Source: Pseudomonas peradeniyensis
Lineage (GTDB): Bacteria; Pseudomonadota; Gammaproteobacteria; Pseudomonadales; Pseudomonadaceae
NCBI RefSeq assembly: GCF_014268935.2
Contig: NZ_JABWRJ020000001.1
Location: 186,001-250,000, forward strand
Length of the DNA: 64,000 bases
Reading direction: 5' to 3'
A program made the position numbers and the translations under genes. Shown one piece after another: positions 33,972 to 42,767 of the stretch (its first letter is position 1; each line of letters starts with the position of its first letter). The notes under the pieces were generated by a model. It saw only the letters and a program-made list of their open reading frames with translations. It was not told where the DNA came from and did not search any database.

Positions 33972-35030
33972 TTACTCCATCTCGATGATCACCTGCTCCT
34001 GCCACTTCTGCGGCAGGGCCTTGGAGGTCGCTTCCCAGGCTTCGGCGTTCTTGATCGGCTGGGCGGCCTTGTACTGCTCGTTGGGCAGCAGCTTGGCCTG
34101 CACATCCGCCGGCAGCTTCAGGTGCTCGGCGCGGATCGGACGGGCGTGGCCGATGGCCAGGTTGGTCTGTCCGGCATCGCTGAAGATGTACTCACGGGCA
34201 AGCTTGGCCGCGTTCGGGTGCTTGGCGTACTTGTTGATGATGGTGGTATAGCCGGAAGTGATCGAGCCGTCCGACGGAATCAGCACCTCGAAGCGTTTCG
34301 GGTCGATCTGGTCGCGGTAGCTCAGGCCGTTGAAATCCCACACCACGCCGACTTCCACCTCACCCTTCTCGAGGGTCTGGATGGTCGGGTTGGCCAGCGA
34401 CAGGCGCTTCTGCTGGGCCAGCTTGGTGAACAGCTGCAGGCCCGGCTCGATGTTGCTTTCGTCGCCCTTGTAGGCGATGGCGGCGGCGAGCACGCCATTG
34501 GCGGCCTGGGCGGCGGTGCCGACGTCACCGATGGCGACCTTGTACTTGCCCTTTTCCAGGTCGTGCCAGGTACTGGGGCGTTCGCCTTCCTTGACCAGGT
34601 CCTTGTTGATGATGAAGGCGATGGTGCCGGTGTAGGCCAGAGCCCAGTGGCCGTCCTGGTCCTTGGCCCACGCCGGCACCTGGTCCCAGGTGCTTGGCTT
34701 GTAGGCCTGGGTGACGCCCTTGGCGGCCGCGATCGGGCCGAAGGCGGCGCCGACGTCGCCGATGTCGGCGCTGGCGTTGTCCTTCTCGGCGTCGAACTTG
34801 GCGATCTCCTGGGCCGAGCTCATGTCGGTGTCGCTGTGCTTGAGGCCGTACTTCTTGGCCAGGTCTTCCCAGGTGCCTTTCCAGTTGGCCCAGGCATCGG
34901 GCATGCCCACGCTGTTGACGGTGCCTTCCTTGCGGGCGGCGTCTTCAAGGGCCTTGAGGTCCTGGGCCATGGCCGAGGTGCAAAAAGCGATGGCCGAACC
35001 GAGCAGTGACGCCATGAACAACTTTTTCAT
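33972..35030 (-). CDS. Periplasmic binding protein of the ABC operon (PhnS-like)
   Basis: The 352-residue protein begins with a signal peptide MKKLFMASLLGSAIAFCTSA followed by MAQDLKAL. The mature part is a two-lobed iron/polyamine/AEP-type binding protein, with GTVNSVGMPDAWANWKGTW near its N terminus and GDVGTAAQAANGVLAAAI in the middle. AAGGAGC precedes the ATG. It is the first gene of the reverse-strand operon. Type of ligand cannot be read from sequence; context points to 2-aminoethylphosphonate or a related compound. Confidence 0.85.
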   Translation of the reverse strand: MKKLFMASLLGSAIAFCTSAMAQDLKALEDAARKEGTVNSVGMPDAWANWKGTWEDLAKKYGLKHSDTDMSSAQEIAKFDAEKDNASADIGDVGAAFGPIAAAKGVTQAYKPSTWDQVPAWAKDQDGHWALAYTGTIAFIINKDLVKEGERPSTWHDLEKGKYKVAIGDVGTAAQAANGVLAAAIAYKGDESNIEPGLQLFTKLAQQKRLSLANPTIQTLEKGEVEVGVVWDFNGLSYRDQIDPKRFEVLIPSDGSITSGYTTIINKYAKHPNAAKLAREYIFSDAGQTNLAIGHARPIRAEHLKLPADVQAKLLPNEQYKAAQPIKNAEAWEATSKALPQKWQEQVIIEME

Positions 35031-35094
35031 CCGAAGCTCCTTTGGTGGGTGCCTTGCATTCGTTGTTATGAACAGAAGCGGTGCTTGCGAACCC

Positions 35095-35108
35095 TTGGTC
35101 TAGGTCAG
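35095..35108. promoter_or_regulatory. Possible PhnR-like operator near the binding-protein promoter
   Basis: TTGGTCTAGGTCAG matches 10 of 14 positions of the perfect palindrome CTGGACTAGTCCAG 235 bases away, including the central CTAG. It lies 65 bases upstream of the binding-protein start codon. Assignment is by similarity only. Confidence 0.45.
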
Positions 35109-35329
35109 CAAACCTTGAGCCAAGGTAGGCCTGTTGCGTGACAGTTTGATGTAAGGAGAGGGCGCGGGTGGCAGGCCGATGGCTCTGGGAATACAGCGTA
35201 GACCACATCGAAAGCCTTGAATCGCGTGGCCTGGCCCGGATCTGGCAAGTCCCCGGGCGAGGCTTTGTCACAGGATGTTCATCAGCCTTGCCTAGGCTTG
35301 TAGCCATCGCCACATGCCCTGTTATGGGG

Positions 35330-35343
35330 CTGGACTAGTCCAG
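35330..35343. promoter_or_regulatory. Perfect palindrome CTGGACTAGTCCAG, likely PhnR-like operator
   Basis: Fourteen bases of exact dyad symmetry lie 15 bases before the regulator's start codon, where a bound repressor would block its transcription or translation start. GntR/UTRA regulators bind such short palindromes. A degenerate copy lies near the ABC promoter. Confidence 0.6.
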
Positions 35344-35357
35344 ATAGGTAACCTTTG

Positions 35358-36071
35358 ATGCAAGCGACGCCACCGCGCGCGGTAACAGCCATCTGCCATG
35401 CCCTGCAGGAGCAGATCGAACACGGCCTGTTGGCCCCCGGCGGCAAGTTGCCGGCCGAGCGCAGGCTCAGCGAAGTGTTCGACACCACGCGCATCACCCT
35501 GCGCGAGGCGTTGGTGCAGCTGGAGGCCCAGGGCCTGATCTACCGCGAGGAGCGCCGAGGCTGGTTCGTCGCGCCCGAGCGGCTGACCTACGACCTGATC
35601 GAGCGCAGCCACTTCCATGCGATGGTGCGCGATCAGGGGCGGGTGCCGAGCACCGAGTTGCTGTCGGCGCGCCTGCAGCCGGCCTCGGCGGCGATCTGCG
35701 CGCGCCTGCGCCTGCCGGCGTTGTCCAGCGTGGTGCGGATCTGTCGTCTGCGTCGCATCGATGGGCGAGCGGTGCTGTACGCCGAGCACTATCTCAACCC
35801 GCGCTACTTCCCGGGGATCCTCGAACTGGACCTGGCCCGGTCGCTGACCGAGATCTATGCGCGGGAATACGCCATTCACTATGGGCAGGTGTGCTTCGAG
35901 ATCCTGCCGACTGCGTTGCCGGTGGCCGCGGCGGGGGCGCTGAAGGTTTCGGCGGGGAGCCCGGGCTTGCACATCACCCGGGTCAACAGCGACCAGCATG
36001 GGCATCTGATCGACTGTGACCTGGAATATTGGCGGCACGATGCGATCCGCATCCGCGCCGAGGCTGGGTAG
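35358..36071 (+). CDS. GntR/UTRA transcriptional regulator, PhnR-like
   Basis: The 237-residue protein has a GntR winged helix (LPAERRLSEVFDTTRITLRE, about residues 30-55) and a UTRA effector domain. It is strikingly close to PhnR of the enteric phosphonate operon as I recall it: ITLREALVQLEAQGLIYRE, RRGWFVAPERL, SLTEIY and the C-terminal DLEYWRHDAIRI. PhnR controls 2-aminoethylphosphonate uptake in Salmonella. I take the ATG at 35358; TAGGTAA lies before it. It is divergent from the ABC operon and probably regulates it. Confidence 0.85.
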   Translation: MQATPPRAVTAICHALQEQIEHGLLAPGGKLPAERRLSEVFDTTRITLREALVQLEAQGLIYREERRGWFVAPERLTYDLIERSHFHAMVRDQGRVPSTELLSARLQPASAAICARLRLPALSSVVRICRLRRIDGRAVLYAEHYLNPRYFPGILELDLARSLTEIYAREYAIHYGQVCFEILPTALPVAAAGALKVSAGSPGLHITRVNSDQHGHLIDCDLEYWRHDAIRIRAEAG

Positions 36072-36103
36072 GGTGAACATCGCGGGGCAAGTCGCGATGC
36101 GAT

Positions 36104-38257
36104 CTAGCTGGAAACGTTGCTCTGAGCCATTGCCCCTCCGCCAGCCGTCACCACCTGCACCGACAACCTTGGCGTCGCCAGGTCCAGCCCCGCCTCGTCC
36201 AGCTGCCTTTTCAGCGCCAGGTTGAACGCCCGCGACACCTCCCACTGCTTGATCGGCGCGGTCTTGAACCGCGCCCGCAAGATCGCTGAGCCCGACTCGA
36301 AACTCTCCACCCCCTGAAGCTCCAGCGGCGACCAGATGTTGCGACGCATCAGCGGGTCGTTGCGCAGCTTCTGGCCGACTTCGCGGATCAGCGTGATGGC
36401 CTGGTCGATGTTCATGCTGTGGGGAATCGCCACGCGGAAGATCGCATAGCCGAACTCCCGCGAGTAGTTCTTGATGCTCTTGATCTCGCTGAACGGGATG
36501 GTATGCACGATACCGTCGATGTCTCGCAGGCGCACGGTGCGGATGGTCAGGCCCTCGACCGTGCCCAGGTGGCCGCCGACGTCGACGTAGTCGTCGATCG
36601 CCAGCGAGTCCTCGATGATGATGAACAGCCCGGTGATCAGGTCGGCCACCAGCGACTGGGCGCCGAAACCGATGGCCAGGCCGATGACGCCGGCACCGGC
36701 CAGCAGCGGGGTGACGTTCATGCCCATGTTGGCCAGGGCGACGATCACCGCGATGATGAAGATCACCACGAACATCACGTTGCGGATCAAGGGCATCATG
36801 GTCTGCGCCCGGGCGTTGGCCAGGCCGCGGCGCGAGCGCACCAGGGCATGGTGCACGGCGGTGTCGGCGAGGATCCACACCAGCCAGGCGACGATCAGCG
36901 TGCCGGCCAGGCCCAGCAGGCGCAGGCTGACTTCATGGCCGTCGCCTTCGGCGAAGCTGATCATCGAGCGGCCCCAGACGCGCAGGCCCAGTTCGATGAA
37001 CACCAGCCAGATGAACAGGTGCACCAGCACGTAGCCGAAGTTGCGCAGGCGCTCGGTGTAGACCGCCTGGCGCTTGTTGGCGCGCCTGGGCTTGGCGGCG
37101 TGGCGCCGCACCAGGCCGTTGAGCACCATGCACACCACCACCAGTACCGTGCACATCAGCGACTGGCGCAGGGCGGTGCTGGTGTCGCCGGCGGAGACGA
37201 AGGTGGCGAACAGCGAGATCGCCACCAGGATCAGCGCCGGGACGTACCAGAAGCTGCCTAGCAGCTCGATGGTGTCGCTCAGGGTGCGCCGGGTCAGGCG
37301 CCGAGACAGGGGCTGGTTGCGAATCAGGTGGGCGATCGGCCGGCGAAAGCGCAGGATGAACAGCCCGGTGCACAGCGCGGCGACGACATTGGCCAGGGTG
37401 GCCAGGGCATGGGCCAGGTGGCTGCCCAGGGCGGTGGTCAGGCGCGGGTCGCTCATCGCCTCGCCGAACGCGGCGAAGCTGCCGATCAGCCACAGCGGAC
37501 GAAATGCCTGGTGGCGCAGGATGTACAGGGCGCGGTGGCGGTGCGGGCCGTCGAGCAGCGAGAAGGCGATCACGCAGATCGCCGAAAACAGCGTGCCGAC
37601 CACCAGCGCGTAGGCCAGCACCATGGCCATCGACTTGCCCAGCGAGGAGGGCAGGGCGAAGCTCAGGTACACGGTGAACACCAGTGCCACCAGCCACGGC
37701 CCCAGCTTGCGCAGGGCGAAGCGCACCAGGTCCCAGGTGCGTGGGTGCTGGGGCAGTTCCTCGGTCAGGCCGAAGCGCAGGCGCACGCGGTGGCCGATCC
37801 AGTTGAAGGCGTAGGCCAGCAGGCTCCAGACCAGGATCACCCCGGCGAAGCCGAACAGGATCGCCGGCCACTGGTGCACCGGCACCACCAGCGCGGCCAG
37901 CTCGTCCTGTGCCTGGTCGATTTCCAGCGACCAGCGCTTGAACGGACTGGCATCGCCGCTGAACTGCTGCTCGAAGTCATGCAGGGCGCCGCCGATCAGG
38001 CCGAGCACACCCTGTTCGACGGTCGGTTGCGATTGTTTGCTGGCGTCGCGCAGCTTTTTCAGGTCGGCCAGCAGCTTGGCCCGTTGCTGGTCGTTCTCCA
38101 GGTTCTTGATCACCTCGTCCAGCGACTTGCCCAGCGGTTCGCTGGCTTCGGGCTGGGCGGGCGTGCTGGAGCCGAGCAGGCCCGGCAGGCCGGCGGCGTG
38201 CACCGGGGTGACGAACAGCAGGAACAGCAGCGTGATGCAACGCAGGAGGGCTGGCAC
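36104..38257 (-). CDS. MscS-family mechanosensitive channel (YbiO-like)
   Basis: The 717-residue protein has a signal peptide (MPALLRCITLLFLLFVTPVHA), a periplasmic helical region with a Lys/Asp-rich coiled segment (about residues 45-75), eight or more membrane helices, and the MscS pore helix and beta domain: LLAGAGVIGLAIGFGAQSLV, then DYVDVGGHLGTVEGLTIRTV. It opens under membrane tension and releases solutes on osmotic downshock. It is large for the family, like YbiO and MscM paralogs. It converges with the phnR-like gene, 32 bases apart. Confidence 0.92.
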   Translation of the reverse strand: MPALLRCITLLFLLFVTPVHAAGLPGLLGSSTPAQPEASEPLGKSLDEVIKNLENDQQRAKLLADLKKLRDASKQSQPTVEQGVLGLIGGALHDFEQQFSGDASPFKRWSLEIDQAQDELAALVVPVHQWPAILFGFAGVILVWSLLAYAFNWIGHRVRLRFGLTEELPQHPRTWDLVRFALRKLGPWLVALVFTVYLSFALPSSLGKSMAMVLAYALVVGTLFSAICVIAFSLLDGPHRHRALYILRHQAFRPLWLIGSFAAFGEAMSDPRLTTALGSHLAHALATLANVVAALCTGLFILRFRRPIAHLIRNQPLSRRLTRRTLSDTIELLGSFWYVPALILVAISLFATFVSAGDTSTALRQSLMCTVLVVVCMVLNGLVRRHAAKPRRANKRQAVYTERLRNFGYVLVHLFIWLVFIELGLRVWGRSMISFAEGDGHEVSLRLLGLAGTLIVAWLVWILADTAVHHALVRSRRGLANARAQTMMPLIRNVMFVVIFIIAVIVALANMGMNVTPLLAGAGVIGLAIGFGAQSLVADLITGLFIIIEDSLAIDDYVDVGGHLGTVEGLTIRTVRLRDIDGIVHTIPFSEIKSIKNYSREFGYAIFRVAIPHSMNIDQAITLIREVGQKLRNDPLMRRNIWSPLELQGVESFESGSAILRARFKTAPIKQWEVSRAFNLALKRQLDEAGLDLATPRLSVQVVTAGGGAMAQSNVSS

Positions 38258-38301
38258 CGGAAACTCTACCTCAGGTCAAACGTTTGCCCGAGTGTAGTGG
38301 T

Positions 38302-38472
38302 TTACGACGGCAGTTTCTCGAGGATCTTCCAGCAGGTGAGGCCGAAGATGCCGAGGGTGCCGATCCACATCATCAGCACGCCGACATTGCGCTCGCGCAG
38401 GCTGAAGCCGATGGTCAGCAGCATCAGGAACAGGAACACCGGCACGAACAGGGACAGGAAGGGGGATGACAT
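38302..38472 (-). CDS. Small membrane protein, 56 residues
   Basis: The product MSSPFLSLFVPVFLFLMLLT and onward has two hydrophobic helices joined by a short loop (FSLRERNVG). An AAGGA box precedes the ATG at 38472 by about 10 bases; an upstream in-frame start at 38604 would include REP sequence. Function is unknown. It lies 44 bases upstream of the MscS-like gene and reads in the same direction, so it could be co-transcribed. Confidence 0.6.
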   Translation of the reverse strand: MSSPFLSLFVPVFLFLMLLTIGFSLRERNVGVLMMWIGTLGIFGLTCWKILEKLPS

Positions 38473-38555
38473 GGACGGCAATCCTTTTGCTGTGGGGCAT
38501 GTCTTAAGCATAGCGCTTTGCAAGCGCAGCGGATTGATCGGGGGCAGGCAACTCC

Positions 38556-38604
38556 CGAATCGCGGGACAAGCCCGCTCCCACGGGGCCGTTTGGGAGCGG
38601 GCAT
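38556..38604. repeat. Degenerate REP elements
   Basis: AATCGCGGGACAAGCCCGCTCC with CAC and a short partial inverse copy TGGGAGCGGGCATG lie between the small membrane protein and apeB. They are the worn form of the GTGGGAGCGGGC type. Confidence 0.7.
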
Positions 38605-38608
38605 GTCG

Positions 38609-39898
38609 TCAGGGCAGTTCGCGACTGCGGTAGAACGCGCTGAGCACCTTCACCAGGTGCGCCAGGTCATGGCTGCCGCACAGTTCGCGAATCGAGTGCA
38701 TGGCGAAGGTCGGCAGGCCGATGTCGACCGTGCGCACGCCCAGGTGGCTGGCGGTGATCGGGCCGATGGTCGAGCCGCAACCCATGTCGCTGCGCACCAC
38801 GAAGCTCTGCACCGGCACCTCTTCGGCCATGCACAGGTGGCGGAAGAACCCAGCGGTTTCGCTGTTGGTGGCGTAGCGCTGGTTGTTGTTGACCTTGATC
38901 ACCGGGCCTGCGTTGAGCTTGGGCCCGTGGTTGCCGTCGTGCTTGTCGGCGTAGTTGGGGTGCACGCCGTGGGCGTTGTCGGCCGAGACCATCAGCGAGC
39001 GCTGGATGGTGCGCACATAATCATCGCCCTCGGGCAGCAGGCGCTGCAGGGTCTGCTCGAGCATCGGGCCGTCGGCGCCGCAGGCCGAGCACGAGCCGAC
39101 TTCCTCGTGGTCGTTGCACACCAGCACGCAGGTCTCGTCGCTGTCGGCACCCAGCAGCGCCTGCAAGCCGGCGTAACACGACAGCAGGTTGTCCAGGCGG
39201 GCGGCGGCGATGAAGTCGCCGTTCAGGCCAATCAACGCGGCGTCCTGGGTGTCGTAGAAGCTCAGCTCGTAGTCGAGCACCACGTCGGCGTTGAGGTCGT
39301 GCTCGCGGGCCAGCTGCTCGGTGAGCAGGGCGCGGAAGTCGACGCGCTCATCGCCGGCCACCTGGGCCAGGATCGGTGGCAGTTCGGTCTGCGGGTTGAT
39401 CTGCCAGCCTTCGTTGGCGGTGCGATTGAGGTGGATCGCCAGGTTCGGGATCACCGCGATCGGCAGCTTGAAGTCGATCAGCTGGCTCTCGACCTTGCCA
39501 TCACGGCGGAAGGTGACCCGGCCGGCCAGCGACAGGTCGCGGTCGAACCATGGGGCGAGCAGGGCACCGCCGTACACTTCGACGCCCAGTTGCAGGAAGC
39601 CCTGGCGTTGCAGCTCGGGCTGCGGCTTGACCCGCAGGCACGGGCTGTCGGTGTGGGCGCCGACCATGCGGATGCCGCCCAGCAGCGGCGAGAGCTTGCC
39701 GAGCTTGATGGCGATGATCGAGGAATCGTTGCGGGTCACGTAGTAGCGACCACCGGGCACGGTGGCCCAGCTGTCGCGTTCGTCCAGGCGCTGGTAGCCA
39801 GCGGCCTCGAGGCGCTGCGCGAGGCTGGCGGTGGCATGGAAGGGCGTCGGGGAGGCCTTGAGGAATTCGATCAGGCCGGCATTCAGGGCGTCGCGCAT
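38609..39898 (-). CDS. apeB: M18 aspartyl aminopeptidase family protein (aminopeptidase 2)
   Basis: The 429-residue enzyme removes N-terminal residues from peptides in the cytoplasm and forms large complexes in the M18 family. Metal-site motifs are seen: [30 protein letters not shown] (bridging Asp), NDHEEVGS (catalytic Glu) and [14 protein letters not shown], with the C-terminal [15 protein letters not shown] histidine. The N-terminal SPTPFHATA is typical of M18. It is a single gene. Confidence 0.95.
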   Translation of the reverse strand: MRDALNAGLIEFLKASPTPFHATASLAQRLEAAGYQRLDERDSWATVPGGRYYVTRNDSSIIAIKLGKLSPLLGGIRMVGAHTDSPCLRVKPQPELQRQGFLQLGVEVYGGALLAPWFDRDLSLAGRVTFRRDGKVESQLIDFKLPIAVIPNLAIHLNRTANEGWQINPQTELPPILAQVAGDERVDFRALLTEQLAREHDLNADVVLDYELSFYDTQDAALIGLNGDFIAAARLDNLLSCYAGLQALLGADSDETCVLVCNDHEEVGSCSACGADGPMLEQTLQRLLPEGDDYVRTIQRSLMVSADNAHGVHPNYADKHDGNHGPKLNAGPVIKVNNNQRYATNSETAGFFRHLCMAEEVPVQSFVVRSDMGCGSTIGPITASHLGVRTVDIGLPTFAMHSIRELCGSHDLAHLVKVLSAFYRSRELP

Positions 39899-39956
39899 AA
39901 GTCACTCCAGACAGCAGTGGCGCGAGTTTAGCGTAAATACTCGAAAATTTGTGTCG

Positions 39957-39985
39957 GCCCGCTCGCGAGGCATGGGAGCGGGCCT
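39957..39985. repeat. Hairpin/REP-like inverted repeat behind rluA
   Basis: GGCCCGCTC and GAGCGGGCC face each other across an 11-base loop. It lies just after the rluA stop codon and could act as a terminator or worn REP element. Confidence 0.6.
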
Positions 39986-39990
39986 GTGTC

Positions 39991-40626
39991 TCAGAACGGC
40001 GCCGGACACTCGAACTTCAACCGCTCACCCGAAACTGGATGGGTAAAGCTCAGCATCGATGCATGCAGGCACAGCCGTTCATGGGCCGCCAGCGCTTCGG
40101 GGTTGGCATACAGCCGGTCGCCCAGCAGCGGGTGGCCGATCGACAGCATGTGCACGCGCAACTGGTGCGAGCGCCCGGTGATCGGTGTCAGCTCGACCCG
40201 GCAATGATCGGCGCAGCGTTCGACGATGCGCCAGAAGGTCAGGGCGTGCTTGCCCTGTTCGTGGTCGACCACATGGCGCGGCTTGGTCGGCGGGTCGTAG
40301 CGCAGCGGCAGGTCGATGCTGCCGCTGTCCAGGGTCGGTTGGCCCCAGCACAGCGCGGTATAGGCCTTTTCCGTCTCGCGGTCGTGGAACTGGCGCGACA
40401 GTTCGCGGTGGCTGTCGGCGTCGCGGGCGAGCAGGATGATCCCCGAGGTTTCCCAGTCCAGGCGGTGGACGATCAGGGCATCCGGGTAGCCGTTTTCCTG
40501 CAGGCGGGTGATCAGGCAGTCCTTGTTGTCCTCGGCGCGGCCCGGCACCGACAACAGCAGGGTCGGTTTGTTGATCACCAGGATGGCGGCGTCTTCGTGA
40601 AGGATCTGGATGTTCGACAGCGGCAT
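39991..40626 (-). CDS. rluA: RluA-family 23S/tRNA pseudouridine synthase
   Basis: The 211-residue protein has the RluA catalytic motif HRLDWETSGIILLARD with the catalytic Asp57, and later GRSHQLRVHML and HPLLGDRLYA. E. coli RluA modifies 23S rRNA U746 and tRNA U32. At this short length, without an S4 domain, it fits RluA. The start ATG at 40626 gives the usual N terminus; in-frame ATGs further upstream would lie in REP sequence or have no better ribosome site. It is downstream of minCDE, separated by a REP pair. Confidence 0.88.
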   Translation of the reverse strand: MPLSNIQILHEDAAILVINKPTLLLSVPGRAEDNKDCLITRLQENGYPDALIVHRLDWETSGIILLARDADSHRELSRQFHDRETEKAYTALCWGQPTLDSGSIDLPLRYDPPTKPRHVVDHEQGKHALTFWRIVERCADHCRVELTPITGRSHQLRVHMLSIGHPLLGDRLYANPEALAAHERLCLHASMLSFTHPVSGERLKFECPAPF

Positions 40627-40650
40627 GTTCAGGTGTTCTCTGCAAAGCAT

Positions 40651-40714
40651 TGTGGGAGCGGGCTGGCCCCGCGATGGCCATTGAAGGCCATCGCGGGGCC
40701 AGCCCGCTCCCACA
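40651..40714. repeat. REP pair with perfect 29-base arms
   Basis: TGTGGGAGCGGGCTGGCCCC with GCGATGGCC, a six-base loop ATTGAA, and the exact reverse complement. It is the most regular of the REP pairs here. It lies between minE and rluA and can fold into a very stable hairpin in either transcript. Confidence 0.95.
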
Positions 40715-40738
40715 AGGTAACCCTGAGCTACTGAAAGA

Positions 40739-40993
40739 TCAGCGCTCGGGCAGGGTGATATTCAGCTCCAGGATCGAGCAGCTGCCCTGGTTCTCCAGCG
40801 CCACCTGCACATCGTCGTTGCCGATGTTGACGTACTTGCGGATCACCTCGACCAGCTCCTTCTGCAGGGCGGGCAGGTAGTCCGGGGTGCTGCGCTGGCC
40901 GCGCTCGTGCGCCACGATGATCTGTAGACGCTCTTTCGCTACCGACGCGCTGGTCTGTTTCTGTCTGCCACGAAAGAAGTCAAAAAGGTTCAT
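40739..40993 (-). CDS. minE: Cell division topological specificity factor MinE
   Basis: The 84-residue product starts [23 protein letters not shown], the membrane-targeting and MinD-binding N-terminal part, and continues with [22 protein letters not shown]. MinE drives MinD off the membrane and makes the oscillation that keeps MinC away from midcell. It follows minD by three bases. Length is typical. Confidence 0.97.
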   Translation of the reverse strand: MNLFDFFRGRQKQTSASVAKERLQIIVAHERGQRSTPDYLPALQKELVEVIRKYVNIGNDDVQVALENQGSCSILELNITLPER

Positions 40994-40996
40994 GGT

Positions 40997-41809
40997 TTAC
41001 TTGCCTCCAAACAGACGCGCGAAGAATCCTTGCTTCTGCACGTCGATGAACCGCAGGGGCTTCTCTTTGCCCAGCAGACGGTCGACGGTGTCACTGTACG
41101 CCTGGCCGGCATCGCTCTGGTCGTCAAGGATGACCGGGATGCCCTGGTTGGAGGCCTTGAGAACGGCTTGCGACTCGGGAATCACACCCTTGAGCTTGAT
41201 CGCCAGGATCTCTTCGACGTCGGCGATGCTGAGCATTTCGCCCTTCTCGACGCGCTCGGGGTGGTAACGGGTGATCAGCAGGTGTTCCTTGATCGGCTCC
41301 TCGCCGTTCTCGGAGCGGCGCGACTTGCTCGACAGGATGCCCAGCATGCGGTCGGAGTCGCGTACCGAGGACACCTCGGGGTTGGTCACGACGATGGCTT
41401 CGTCGGCGAAGTACATCGCCAGGTGCGCGCCTTTCTCGATACCGGCCGGCGAGTCGCAGATGACGTAGTCGAAGGTTTCCTTCAGCTCCATCAGGACCTT
41501 TTCCACGCCTTCCTGGGTCAGAGCGTCCTTGTCGCGGGTCTGGCTGGCGGCCAGCACGAACAGGTTCTCCAGGCGCTTGTCCTTGATCAGGGCCTGCTGC
41601 AGGTTGGCCTCGCCGTTGACCACGTTGACGAAGTCGTACACCACGCGGCGCTCGCAGCCCATGATCAGGTCGAGGTTACGCAGGCCGACGTCGAAGTCGA
41701 CGATGACAGTCTTGTAGCCGCGCAGAGCGAGGCCGGTACCGATGGCGGCGCTGGTAGTGGTCTTGCCCACACCCCCCTTGCCGGAAGTGACGACGAGAAT
41801 CTTGGCCAA
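40997..41809 (-). CDS. minD: Septum site-determining ATPase MinD
   Basis: The 270-residue protein has the deviant Walker A GKGGVGKTT at residues 10-18, VIVDFDVGLRNLDLIMG, and CDSPAGIEKGA. The C-terminal amphipathic helix is seen as GFFARLFGGK, which binds membrane. It recruits MinC and cycles with MinE. It lies 96 bases after minC and 3 before minE. Confidence 0.97.
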   Translation of the reverse strand: MAKILVVTSGKGGVGKTTTSAAIGTGLALRGYKTVIVDFDVGLRNLDLIMGCERRVVYDFVNVVNGEANLQQALIKDKRLENLFVLAASQTRDKDALTQEGVEKVLMELKETFDYVICDSPAGIEKGAHLAMYFADEAIVVTNPEVSSVRDSDRMLGILSSKSRRSENGEEPIKEHLLITRYHPERVEKGEMLSIADVEEILAIKLKGVIPESQAVLKASNQGIPVILDDQSDAGQAYSDTVDRLLGKEKPLRFIDVQKQGFFARLFGGK

Positions 41810-41905
41810 GGTGTTTCACCCCTAAATAAACGGGACGCGGGTCCCTGCAAATACAAAAAACGGCAACGGGAAAAAAGTTGCGCTAAAAATGCCGGCAAGT
41901 ATCCG

Positions 41906-42667
41906 TTAAAGACGGGTGATGTTCAACACGTCACCGGACAGGCTGACCTGCACGCCCGAGCCCCACAGCGGGTCGCGGCGCAGGTCCTCGCAGACCTTGT
42001 ACTGGCCGGCGATGGAGACCATCTCCGCGGTCATCTGCTGGCAGAAGATGCGCGCCTTGGTGTTGCCCTTGATACCGGCCAGGGCGCGGCCGCGCATGGC
42101 GCCGTACACATGGATGTTGCCATCGGCGAGAAGTTCCGCGCCGGGGCTGACCGAGCCTGTCACCACCAGGTCGCCGCCCTGGGCGTAGATCTGCTGGCCG
42201 CCGCGCACCGGCGAGGTGATGATGCGGGTCGGGCGCACCTCGGGTTCGGCCGGCGCCGCTGGTGGAGCGGGTGCAGGCTCGGGCGTCCTCACTTCCGGCT
42301 CGGGTTCCAGCGGGCGTTCGCGGGCGCCGGACGGCGGCAGCACCGGCAGGTCGATGGCGATCGCCGCGGCGATGTCCTCGATGCGGCTGGCACGGATCGC
42401 CAGGGTGCGCAGGCCATGATGACGGCAGATGCGCATCAGCCCGGGCAGGTCGATGGCGCCCGAGTCATGGGGCAGCTTGTCCAGGGCCAGCACCAGCGGG
42501 GTGTTGCTGAAGAAATTCGGCGCCTGCGCCACCTTCGCCGCCAGCTGGCGGTCGAGGGATTCGAGGTCGTTGCGCGCCAGTTCCAGCACGGTGATGGCAA
42601 GCATGCTGCCCTTGAGCTGGAACACGGGGGCGTTGTCGGGTGTCTGGTTGGGGCTCATGGTCTGCAT
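41906..42667 (-). CDS. minC: Septum site-determining protein MinC
   Basis: The 253-residue product inhibits FtsZ polymers. The N-terminal domain (about 1-115) begins with [17 protein letters not shown]; a proline-rich linker ([13 protein letters not shown]) follows, and the C-terminal right-handed beta-helix has [23 protein letters not shown] and [18 protein letters not shown]. The start could be the ATG at 42667 or at 42658 (MSPNQTP); neither has a strong ribosome site. It is first in minCDE and divergent from the lipid A acyltransferase gene. Confidence 0.95.
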   Translation of the reverse strand: MQTMSPNQTPDNAPVFQLKGSMLAITVLELARNDLESLDRQLAAKVAQAPNFFSNTPLVLALDKLPHDSGAIDLPGLMRICRHHGLRTLAIRASRIEDIAAAIAIDLPVLPPSGARERPLEPEPEVRTPEPAPAPPAAPAEPEVRPTRIITSPVRGGQQIYAQGGDLVVTGSVSPGAELLADGNIHVYGAMRGRALAGIKGNTKARIFCQQMTAEMVSIAGQYKVCEDLRRDPLWGSGVQVSLSGDVLNITRL

Positions 42668-42767
42668 AGACGGCTTGTTGCGAAAAAAGTGCCCTGACTT
42701 ATAGCGATAAGACCGATTGCCCGCAACCGATGTAGAATGCCGGGCTCATGTCTTGCCGGAAGCTTCA

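Larger units (their letters stand above)
35031..35357. other. 327-base divergent region between the ABC operon and its regulator
   Basis: No gene is seen here. It must hold the promoters of the reverse-strand ABC operon and of the forward-strand phnR-like gene, and it contains two related operator-like palindromes at 35095-35108 and 35330-35343. I cannot place the -35/-10 boxes with confidence. Confidence 0.6.

Noticed and set aside
30426..35030. Polyamine or iron transporter as the name of the ABC operon
   Set aside because: The subunits belong to that broad class, but the coupled AP-superfamily hydrolase, HAD phosphatase and PhnR-like regulator fit organophosphorus uptake better. I keep the substrate open.
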